Below the pieces are notes generated by a model. That model made no database searches. It was not told the DNA's origin and worked only from the letters and a program-made list of their open reading frames with translations. Positions 40,401 to 52,400 of a stretch of 64,000 nucleotides of DNA are shown here, piece after piece (the stretch's first letter is position 1; each line of letters begins with the position of its first letter). The translations under genes were made by a program, and so were the position numbers. Origin of the DNA: Apteryx mantelli (lineage: Eukaryota; Chordata; Aves; Apterygiformes; Apterygidae); contig NC_089981.1 of NCBI RefSeq assembly GCF_036417845.1, positions 39,314,668-39,378,667 on the forward strand. The letters are read 5' to 3'.

Positions 40401-43400
40401 CATTCAAATCTGCTTGAAGTTTCCTGTTTTGTGAGTCCTTACTGCTTACTTCCTCTTGCAATTCACGAATCTCACTGACTGCCCGATCTTTTTCTCGCTG
40501 AAGGGCACTGTGTCTTTCCTCTAGGTTCAACCATTCTCTTTTGTGAACTGATTTTAGTTGTTGAAGATTACGTTCCAAGTCTCTCTCATATTCTCTCTTT
40601 TGGATTTGTAGTTGGTCTTCTTTCTTCTTAAGTTCTTTTCTCCAATTTAGATTCTCAGCTGTAAGCCTGTCCAGTTCATTCTTTGACTTATCCAACAAGT
40701 TCACCTGTGAAGAAAGCTTTTCATTGAGATGATATATTTCTTCATTTGATTTGGCAAGCTTTTCTGATGTATTACTTAAGTCCTTTTCAAATTTTTCACT
40801 TTTTGACTGTGATAGTTTCACAGATCTTTCCAAGTCCAGGATCAGCTCCTGGAGCTTTATTGAATCTTTTTGCAAATGGTTGATTTCCTGCTGTTTCTCC
40901 TTTAAGAGTTCCTGTAATTCTTTTGTTTTGGTTTTAGTTCCACTATTATCTCTCTGAGCACATTTCACTTTCTCCTCAAACACTTTTACAAGATGCAACT
41001 GCTGTTCTTTTTCTCTAATCATGTTACATTTTTCTGCCTTTAATTCTTCCAGTTGCTGTAATAGTAAGTTATTCTGCACCTGTGCTGATTTCATTCTATC
41101 AGTAAGATAATCAACCTTTTTAACATGGTTCAGCAATTCTGTCTCAAGAAATTCTCTCTCATTCTTTACTTTGTAAGAACTTTCTTGTACATTTTCTAAT
41201 TCCTCCTGTAACAGACATTTATCATCCTCTAAAATCTTAACTTTTTCATTCAGACTAACAATTTCTTGTGTAAGACTTTCACATTCTGTGTCTAGCTTTG
41301 TGAAACAATTATTTTTATGATCCAAAGATTTTTCAGTTTTTTTTAATTTTTCTGAAATTAATTTTCTTCCTTGTTCTAGGACAAGCACATCTTGTTCTTT
41401 TTCAAAAAGTTTATCCTTTAACATATTAATGTCCTTTAATAATGATTCATTCTCATATAATGCATCACTGATTTTAGATTGCATATCATTTTGGTACAAC
41501 TCCATTTGAACTTGGAGGTCTCCCAAAGTTGCTTTAGTTACAGTGATGTCATTATGAAGGATGTCATTTTCACTCTGAATTTTCTCTAAAGCCTGCTTTA
41601 AATTTTCAGAAGTTTGTTTCAGCTGCTCATTTTCCTCCATTAGCTGATGATTCTGATGAGTGAGTTCATGAAGACGATCCTGATGTTCTTCCATCCTTGC
41701 CTCTTGCTCTCGTATTTGCCTTTTTGCTTTACTCTGTAATTCATCAACTTCCAATTTTTTGGATTCACTGAGTTGTTTCAGTTGGTTCTTTATAACTTCA
41801 TTTTCATCAACGAGCTTTTGAAAATGCTCCTTAAGTGCCTCCTTCTCAGATTCTCCTTCTCTGAGTCTTTGAATAGCCTCTTGCTTCTCTTTTCTAGTGA
41901 GGTCAATAACTTGCCTCATATCTGCTATTTTACTACTGATATTCTCATATGCCTGAAGAAGTGATTCATACTCTTGCTTTAATTCATTATGTTTAGCCCT
42001 CCATCCTGTTAATTCAACTGTCTGAGAATCTTTTAAAGTATTCAGCTGGAAAGAAAAGGCCTCTTTTTCCTGAACTATAGTCTCCATGGTAGATTTAAGA
42101 CTTTCACACGCAGCAGTTAGGTTTTCATTTTCAGTCAAAAGTCTAGCATTTTCAGAAACAAGGCTGTCCTCTTCATACAATGGAGAAACAGCATTTGAAC
42201 TTTGTTTTTCTCTACCAAGCTCTGACACCAAATGTTCAAGAGTACCTGTCTTGTTCACCAGTTCTTCTCTTTCCAAAAGCAGTTTATCAATCTGGTCTTT
42301 TAGACGTTTGTTTTCTCTCAAGGCTTCCTTACGCGATATTAAAGCTGCTTGTAACTTTCTCTGAAGGTGCTCTCTGGACTTTTCTTCTGCTGTAGTTCTT
42401 TGATCTTGTGGTTTGGAGTCATTTACACTTGCAGGTTTTACCAGGGGCTCTTCAACCATTTGCATTTGTTTCTGGATTTCATATGCTGTTGCTTCTTTTA
42501 GTTTAGTTTTTCCGGAGTAATCAGTCTCTGAGAGCTGAAAACAGGTACCTTTATCCTGTAACTTTCCTTGAAGCAAATTAACTTCTGAACAAAACTGTCC
42601 CAATTCCTTTTCAGTATCATTTTCTTCCTTAAATTCTTTGCATGATAGCACAGGACTGCTCATCTCAGCCTTTTCACGTAGCGTCCGTAGCTCTGTCAAT
42701 AGTTTTTTGTTTTCTTCACTGAAATGTTTTACCTCCCTTTTCATATTAATTAGCTCCAAATTGGACTTTTCTAAATGACTGATAATTTCCTCTTTCTCAC
42801 TCTTCATTTCTTCAAATGCTGTTTTGTAATGGTGGGCTTCTTCTTGGCCTTCCTTTATAACTTCTTTCAATGCTTCCTTTTCCTGATCAAGCTTATCTTT
42901 GAAATCCACAAACGAACAATGCAATGCCTCTATTTCCTCATTCTTTTCTGCAACCTCCTTCTTAGCTTCCTTTCTCAGCCTTTCCAGTTTCTCCTGGCTC
43001 ATCTTGTAATCCTCTTCATTCTTTTTAATAAGTGCTTCTTTTTCATTATTCACAAGTTCAAGTTCTGTCTTCATGTCTATAGCTTCAGTCTCACATGTTT
43101 TCAGCTTTTTCTGTAGCTGACTTACCTCCTCCAACATGCTGCCTTTACGGTGCTCCTGGTACTGCTCCTGCTGTCTCACAGAGTTGAAGTTGACCGTTTC
43201 TTCTCTTCTGTCACCAGATTCAACCGATACCTTTCTCAACTCTTTCTTTAACATTTCTGTTTCTTCCTGAAGTTTTGCATAATTACATCTTAGTTCTTCT
43301 AACTCAATATCTTTACTTGCCATTAAAATTATTAAGTTTTCTGACTCTTTTAAGGATGCATCCTGAACCTTACTTCTTGGTTTGTTTGATTCCAAATTGC

Positions 43401-46400
43401 TTAGGTCAGTTTCCTCTTCTTCCAGCTCTGCCTCACATGAAGCCAGCTCTTCCTCTGGAGGACACTTTTGTAACTGATTAAAGTCAAATTCTTTACATTT
43501 CCTTTGAAGAACTTTCCAGAGTGCTTTGTATTCCTGTTTGAGATGCTCAAGCTGTTTCTTCTGTTCATTAAAATCTGCAAGTTTAGTGTGTTCTTCCCTT
43601 TCTTTCTGAATTTTTTTTGTATCTTCTTTGCTGACCAGAAGTTCTCTCTGTAAGGCTTCTTTTTCTTTTTCTAATTGATTCATTACATTAATTTCATTGC
43701 TATGGTCCAGAGACTTCTTCCTGTCTCCGGCATTTACATCAGCCTTGTCAGAACTAGAATTTTTCAACAATTCTTCCTTCTTTATAATTTCAAACTTAGC
43801 ATTTTCAAGAGCCAGCAAAAGTTCAGAACGTTCCTCTTCATATGCACTTGCCCTTTCATCCAGCACAGATTGCATATGAGCAAGCATACAGTCTTTTTCC
43901 TCTAAAGATTTGAGGTTCTGCTCACATATATTTTGTTTTTCAGCAATGACATCACTTAGTTCTGCAACACTGCCCTGAAGTTCCTCTAAACAGGAGGCTT
44001 TTGAAGACAAAATTTCATTCAGATTACTTATTTTGGCATCTTTTTCTAAAAGTTGTTGCTTCAAAGTTCCAAGATGAGACTCAAAATCTTTATTTTGCAC
44101 TTCAGCAAATTTTAGCTTGTCTGTTAATTCATTAACCTTCTTCAACAACTCCTCTGTTTTTTTTTGCTCTTTTTCTATTTCTTCCTGTCCACTCTTTTCT
44201 AGCTTTCCAACTTTTTGCATTAGATCTTTTCTCATTATCAACGCTACTTGAAGTTTCTTTTTCAGGTTCTCTTTTTCCTTGCCAATTTTCTCAAGATTAA
44301 ACTGCATCTCCTCTTTTTCATTCATTACATCTTTAAACACAGCTTCTCTACTGCTTAACGTAACCTGACTATGCTCCAGTTCTTTCTTACAATGCTCAAG
44401 TTCCTGCAATACTCGATTTAGGTCTCCTACAGACCTATTATGAACAGCTTCAAGATCATGCAATTTGGCATTTAATATATTTCTCTCTTCAGAAAATTTC
44501 AGCATTTCATTAGACAATGATTCCATGACCTCGGTAACAGAACAGTCCTTTTCTTTCACTTGCTGACTTAGAGCAAAAATTAAATCCTTTTGCTGATTTA
44601 CCCGGGAATTTAAGTTTTCTATGAGTTGGTCTTTTTTCCCCATTTCTTCTAGGAGACTTGCTACTTTTTTACCTTCAACATTCAATTTTTCTTGGCTGGT
44701 TCTAACTATTTCTTCTGATTTATCTATCTTCTCCTGAAGAAATTCAACCTGTTTATTCATTTCTGCAAATGATTCTTCTCTTTCTTGCAAAAGAGACTGT
44801 TGTTTACATAATGTTTCCTTAACAGTGACTACTTCTTTTGATAGACATTCAATTTCAGATTTGTAGGTACACTTGATCTTTTCGATATCATTCTGCAGCA
44901 AATCCTTCTGTTTTTCAAGTGACCACATATTTTTTAATTCATTTTTTATGACATCCATTTCTTTCTGTTTTTCTAAAAGAATCAGTTGCAATTGTTCTCC
45001 TTCTGTTTCTTTGCTCAGAATAGTGGTTATCAGGGTGGAGAAATTTTCCAACTGAATTTTAGTATCAGTTAGCTGCTGTGTGGAATCTGAAGTCTGTGCA
45101 TTCTTTTCTGTACATAAAAGCCTACTACTAAATAATGCAGATAAGCTTTGAGTTAATTCCTTTTTTATAAGATCCAGCTCTTGCTGTAAAGACTCAATTT
45201 TGCTATCCTTTGATTTCATTTCACTTTCTAAACTGCTCAATTGCTCAGTAAGACTATTATTTTGCAAAGTTGCCCTGTCAAGATCTGTCACCCATTTGTT
45301 TTCTGACTCAAGCAGACTTTGTTCTAGAGCTTCAAATTTAAGTTCTAATTTAGAGAGTTCTTCACCCTTCACACTAACCTGCATCTGTAACTTCTCTTTT
45401 TCTGTCTTCATCTGCAGTTTGACAGCATCTATCTGCATTCTTGAATAACTCTCACTCGTTTCTAGTTTTTCATTAATTTCTTGGAGCTTTTCCAATTTCT
45501 TTTGTAAATGATCTTCCGATGCAATGAGTTGTGTGTTTTCAACTGTCAGTTTGTCAGCATCTTCTTGTAATAGATTTTTTTCTTTCTCTAAAGACTCTAA
45601 CTGGTGCTGCAGACTAGCTATTAGAAGTGCCTTGTCATGGCAGTCTTGAGATGATTTGGAATTTACATTGTTCAACTCTAACTTTAAATGTTCTATATTT
45701 TCAGCCTGTTCAGTGCACTTCACATGCAGAGACTCCACAGCTAATTCTTTTTGCTGTAAATCTTGTTTCCATGTAGTTATTTGGTCTAGTGCTTTTTGGT
45801 GCTCATTTTTTATATAATCAAGTTCAACTGTCAAAGAATCAATTTTCTTCTGATTGATATCAAAGTTTTTATTCTTTTCCTGAAATTCCTTAGTAAGGTT
45901 TTTCATGGCTACACCACTTTTCTCTAATTCTTCTCTGAGAACCTCAGTCTCACTAGAAAGAATACTAATGTTGCTATCTGCCAATTGTATACTGGTATCT
46001 TTTTCCTTTAAAGAATTAAGTAGTCCAGTAATAATCTCTTCCTTTTCACTAAGAGCTGCATTAAGTTCAGTTCTTAGTTCATACTGTGCTGCAATTTTTT
46101 CCTGAAGACATAAAAAGGCATCTTCTTTCTCATGGACTAGTTCTTTTGATTTTTGTAGTTGTTGTGTTAGCTCATGTATCTGACTCTGAAGCTGAGAAAT
46201 TGAATCTATTTTCTCTTCATCTTTGCTTGCTTTCTCATTTAGAGTTTTGAGGAGACTTTTATTTTCCATAAGTGAAGATTCCTTTTCTAATAAGGACTGG
46301 CTGATCTCAATTACTGCACTTTTTTGATCTTGTATTTCTTTTTGTAGATTCATTTTCACTTCCTCCAGCTCCACAACCTGTTTCTTTAAGACCTCACATT

Positions 46401-49400
46401 CATTCTCTTTTTCCTGAAGTTGCATCTTTAACTTCTCACTGAATAATGAAATATTACTGACAGTCAACTCCTTTTCTGAAACAAGCACTTTTAATTGTTC
46501 TGCTTCAGAGGTTAAAAGCTCTAACTGTTTCTGCTGCATAACAGAAGATGCCTGTATTTCAGAAAGGTGTGCTTTCAAACTGACATATTCATCTAACTTT
46601 TGTTTTAAAGATTCATCCTTCTGTATAATTGAATCATTCAATTGGGCTGTTTTTTCTGTCACATTTCGAAGCTGATACTGAAGGTCAGAAATAACCTCCA
46701 TATTCTCAGACAGTTGAACCCTGAGCACATCAGACTCTTCAGATTTATCTTTAAATAACTTTAAATCTTGGGCTTGCTTCTTAAATTCATTTTCTTTCTC
46801 CTGCATTGCTTGTCTAAGCTGACTGGTTTCAAACCCCAGGGCTTGTATTTGGTTTTGCAGATCTGAAACAACTTGCAAATATTGCAGCTCTCCTGTCATT
46901 TTACTATCTTTCATTTGCTGAATCAAAACCTCCTTTAAAGAAAGGAGAGTTTCTTTTTCTTCAAGGACAGCTTTTAACTTTTCTTTTTCAATTATTAGGC
47001 CATCAATTTGGTCCTTCAAAGCTAAAATATTATGACTTTGTTGGGACAAGTGTGAACTTAAAGCAGCTATTTCATCTGACTTTTTTGTTACCGTAGCATT
47101 AACTGTTTCAATGTCTACTTTCAATTTTTCATTTTCTAGAGTTGTTGTATGCACTTGCTGCCTTGCTGAAATAATTTCAGACTGGTGCTGTACCAGCTGT
47201 GACTGAAGAACTTCACATTCATGGGACTTCTCACTCAATAAACTTGAAAGGTCCTCCTTTTCATACTTAAGCACATCCACTTCTTTGCTTAGTAACTGTA
47301 ACTGATTTTTTAACACTGTGCTTTCTTCCATTTTTTCAGAAACTTGCTTATGAAACATCTCAAGTTCTGAACCTTGACTTTTTACAGTCAAGTCTCTTTC
47401 TTCTATGCACTGAGACAACTTTGTTTTTTGATCTTTAAGATTTTTAATCTCATCCTGCAACTCTAAAATATTAAGTTTACTCTCTTCCATTTCTTTATGC
47501 AGTGAATCATTCTGAAGGATTTTTTCTTCTAGAGACCTGTTCTTAGCTTCAAAATCCAAAGTTATACTTTGAATTTGTTTCTCCAGTAGTAAATTATTTT
47601 CCTCACTACGGCTGAGCTCTTGCATTAGGGTACTGCATTCAGATAACTTATTATTTAACATTTCTTCTTTATTTATTTCTTTGTCTCTAGTATCCTTCAG
47701 CTGAATGAGGAGTGATTGCATTTGTTCATGCAACTGTTGCGTCTGTTCCTTGCTTTCAAACAACTGATCGGCTAGCACATTACACTCCTTTGTTTTCTTC
47801 TGCAGCTGTTCTGCAACTGAATTTTCTTTTTGCTCGGCAAGTATTGAAAGTTGTTCAATTTCTTTTACCAGTGTGTCTTTATCATAACTTAGTACTGAAA
47901 GAGTTTTTTGGTATTCAGCAGTGCTAACAGATAACTTATTCTCTATTTCTGCCACAGCCTGGATTTTCTCTAACAGTTCACTCTCTTTTATATCCAGTAG
48001 TTTGGACAAACTCTCATTTTCACTGATTAGCTGTTGTTTCTCTTTTTCCATCATATTTATACTTTTTTTCAGATCTTCATTTGCTTTTATTTCCTCTGCC
48101 AATTTTTCTTCTTTCCCCTCAAGATCTGCCTGTAATTGCTTATTAGCTGAAGCTTTTTCTTGTGTCGCCATTTCCAGCTTGTTAATTTGTTTGTGTATTT
48201 CACTTAATTGGTTATTAAGTTCTTTGCAACATGTCTCTTTGGCTTTCAGATCTCCAATTAATTTAAACTTAGTCTCTTCATTTTCCTGCTCCAAAAGCCC
48301 AAGCTTCTGCTTTAATGAAACAATTATCTCTTGTTTCTCTTGTAAATCTTTTTTAATTGTTTTCTGATGCTCAGTATGTTCTGTAAGCTGTCTAGATAAC
48401 TTAGCCAATTCTTCATCTTTTCTAGCATCTTCCAAAACTAGCTTGTTATATGAATCTTCAATTGTTTTTAACTCATTTTCAAGTGTCTGTTCCTTACTCT
48501 CTTTCTCTTTAAGCAAACTGTTCCATTTTTCCTTCAGAGTATTATTTTCCTCAAGCTGAGTTTTCAAATATTCAGTTTCTTTTCTTTGTTTATTCTCAGT
48601 TTGTTGTAGCTTTTCAGACGATTTACTAATTTGTTCTTTCAGCAAAGTAATCTGTGACTCGCATTCCATAAGCTTGTTATGGTATGTGACATTGTTGGCC
48701 TTGATTTCAGAACGGAGATCCTTAATAGTAATGCTGTTCTCGCTGATTTGTTTTATTAATTCCTCATTTTCTTTGGTTTTAGCTTCATTCTCAATTCTAA
48801 CTCTTTCTAGCTCCCATCCCATTGTATTACTCTGCTCAGAAAGGACAGATATCTTTACGCTTGCATCTCTTACATCAGCTGTTTGTACTTCTTTCAGCAA
48901 GTGAGTTTCCCTTTCAGCCTTTAATAAAGATTCTTCCATCCCTCGTATTTCTTCCTCTTTGCATTGTACTTGACGCTTCAGGATGATGACCTGTTCAGAA
49001 TATTCTGTCATATTCAAAGACAGGACAGACATCTCCCTGTCTTTTTCTGCCAGTGTCTCTTTAAGATTATCAATTTCTCTTTCACGTCTCTGGAGATCTT
49101 GAATAAGTTGAGATCTTTCCTCTAAATGGCTTGTATTCAATTTGTCAAGCTCTTCATTTGTCTGGTCCAGATCCAGCTGCATCAATTCTACCACGCCATC
49201 TTGTTTCAAAGTCTAAACATGAGAAAACAATGTTACAAGAATACTTCAAACGTATAGTAGAGGGAGAAAGAAAGTTACACTCCCCATGTAGAATTATCAT
49301 CTAAACTAATAAATCTCTCTCACTTAATCCCTGAACAAATTACCTGAGTAACTGTATCATCATGAGATAATAATGTGGTATCTCAGGATTGTTTTAGCAT

Positions 49401-52400
49401 TCAAAAAGGTTAGTGTATGAAATTTTTGCTGACATTTAAATGCAACATGTCGAAAGCAGAACATTTTTTTTTCCTCTTACTTCACTTTAATGAGTTACCT
49501 TTTCCTTCAGAGTAGCAACTTTTTCTGTTAGGTCATTGATGGCTGTTTTCTGCTCAGTGTTCTCCACTTCATATGCACTGCATTTCTTTAAGACTTCATT
49601 GAGCTTAGTATTAAAAAATAAAGTCAACGCAATAAAATATATCAAATTACATTTAAAATGTAACACAAGTTATAATACTGAGCTTACATAACACTGGAGT
49701 TTATACCTTGAAATTAATACAGAAGGATTACTTATTGGCCCAATAAAATACAAACACTTTTGTGTAAAACAAAAAAATACTTAATTGTCCAAAGCAACAT
49801 AGAGAGAGCTCTGTGCTGGGTATAAGAAATCTTTACACCCAACTTGAAGTACAGCAGTTACATGAAGTAAATAAAACTGCTTTGAAGCAAAAGAGCAAAA
49901 GCTTTCAGACAGGGAAAACAGCAATATTACTGCTGGAACAGAAGTAAGTAAAATACTATTTAAGAAAAAACTTTAACTCACCTTTTGTTCAGTATGCACG
50001 AACTTTTCACCAAGCTCTTTGTTTAGAAGATCCTTTTCTTGAAGCAGTTTCCTCAAAGTTTCGATTTGCTCTAGTTTTTCTGTCGTGCTCAACAGTTTTT
50101 GTTCTCTTTCCCCAAGAGAAGTTTCAAGAAAGCTATTTCTGTCATTTAATCTAACAAGAAAATATGTATTTAGAGCATTGAGAATTTTGTTTTGAAAACA
50201 AAGCTTGCTTTAAGCTTTCCAGGCTTATTAACCCCAAACTATGTTCCTAAAAAATTAATTATTTATACACTTTACATTTAAACTTCCAAAAATAATATGA
50301 ACTACAAACAGAAGCAGGAATCAAGTAACTGATTTTCAAGCTTTCTAATAGATTATACTCCCCGTAGCTCACTAGATGTTTAAACTTAAAGCAAAGAAAG
50401 CTAATCCTGCATGGAGTTGTAAAGAACATTTACTTTACCCTTTCAGCTGTTCATTCAAACCAGAGATTAGAATTTGATGCTTTTCGGCATCTCGTGTTTG
50501 TTGGTTACGTAATTGGGCAAGCTGAGTTTGCAAACGTTCGTTTTCATTCTGCAACAAAACAACAATGAAGAGAATTATGGCTCACAAATGTCCAGAATAG
50601 CATAAGAGAACTGGAGTCCTGAAAACCTGCCTCTTCAGGGTATTTACATTCTACACAGTAATAGAGACACATTCTAGCATATGAGCAGATATCAGTGCAA
50701 AAATACAACTGTATACCCAAAACAACACACACACACACACACTCATACTGTGTTAAGGTAGCTTACTTATCTTAACAGGGGAAGCTATTGCTTTGAAAAA
50801 ACACTCTCCACATTGGTTTGAAGACAGTACCAAAACTGCAATTTTCTTGGCATATTTTTTTCAGTTTGAAGGAATGCAAAAACCTGCAGGAGACTAGAAT
50901 AATATATGGGCAGTTGTGGAGAAAAAGAAGAAGAAAAAGCAAGCTTCATTCACACAGCCAGGTTTTTTTGTACAGTATAAATCTCCTACTCTAGTCAGAT
51001 TCACTGCACCAATTCAAAAGTAAAACCATAAAAAAAAATTCAGCAACGTCAACCAAAAACCAAAAGCAGAACACACATATAGAATCAACAGCAAATAGGA
51101 CAAACATGGCAAACTTGTCACCTCTAGTGAAAATAAGCTAGCGCTTTGGAAGATCAAAACACACCTGTACCGCCCTCAATAGCTGCCTTTCTTCCTCTAC
51201 ACCAAATGTTACCTGTATTGAAAGGCTTTGTTACAAAAGTCTCAAATATTAATTAATACATCTTGCATCTCAATATTAATAATAAATTCATTTTTTATAT
51301 ATGCAATTTAACAAAGAACTGTGAGGCATGTACCAATGCAGAGGAGTTTGAGAAAGAGATCAGTTGTGTCATTTTGTGAAAACTAGGCTTAAAGAATATC
51401 ACATACAATTTATCAGTCAAGCACTATTAAAAATAACTTCCAATAAATGTTTTGTTTACTTTTCCTTTTGGTGCATTTTATATACGTGTGCACATATGTG
51501 TACATATATGTGTATGCATGCATACTTATAAATAAAAGAATTTTCAGGGACATGAGGTGGATTTATGCCAGCAGCAACAAAATCTTGACCTTCTGATAAA
51601 GGCCTTTACAGAGCATGATGAAAATCATGTTGCCTTTCAGCACGTTCCTACAACAAATAAGAAAGCTTCCTTCCAAACTGCTTCACAGTTTCTCTGTGTG
51701 ATGACTTCTACTTTTGCTGAACAAAAGTGACAGGCTTAAGTGACAGCATGAAACACTATGAACGTGTACTCTCTTTCAACATAAAGTACAAAACAGGCTT
51801 TAGACACTTTGCTAGCTGGAAACTAACATTTTTGCCTTACTGTGGGCCATGATTATATGAATATAAACAGAGAACTAAATAATTCTCTTTGCAACAGATT
51901 TTACACAACTGCAAAAGCTCACCTGAAGAGCCTCCATTCTACCTTGAAGCTGCAATCTATCTTCCAAATCCTGACAACGCTCTTCTAGACACAGAATTTG
52001 TTCCTGCAGTTGATTTCTTTCCAATTCCAACTCTTCAACTACAGTCCGTAAACCTACTTAAGTCAAAAAGGAAAAATTGTATTTCAAGAAAGGTCTTAAC
52101 AATTCCCGAAGTCTAGAAATGGCTTTCAGCTTTACTTTCTCATTCTCATTGATGTTGGGCACATTCAGCTCCCAACCATTTCCAATGGGTCCTGCACATC
52201 CAAAAAGCAGACAATGAAAGTATCCTACACTTTTCAAAAACTAAAATCAACCTGCATAGCTCAAGAACTCTTAGAGAACTTGGCAAAAGTATCCTAACCG
52301 GTACTGTGGCTCAACCAGTAACTTGGCTTATGTTGCTTTAATCACTAGCTAATTGTGTACTTGTAGGATCAGATTCTAGAGAGGCCTCTGAAGACACCCA

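Noticed and set aside
49207-49209. Translation start of a separate protein at the left end of the giant exon
   Set aside because: The codon is TTG within an exon that joins in phase to a coiled-coil exon upstream; there is no reason for initiation there.
38317-49212. Many plus-strand open frames of 60-148 codons inside the giant GOLGB1 exon
   Set aside because: They are antisense to a strongly biased coiled-coil frame and consist of low-complexity Ser/Phe/Leu strings, the usual shadow of Glu/Lys/Leu codons.
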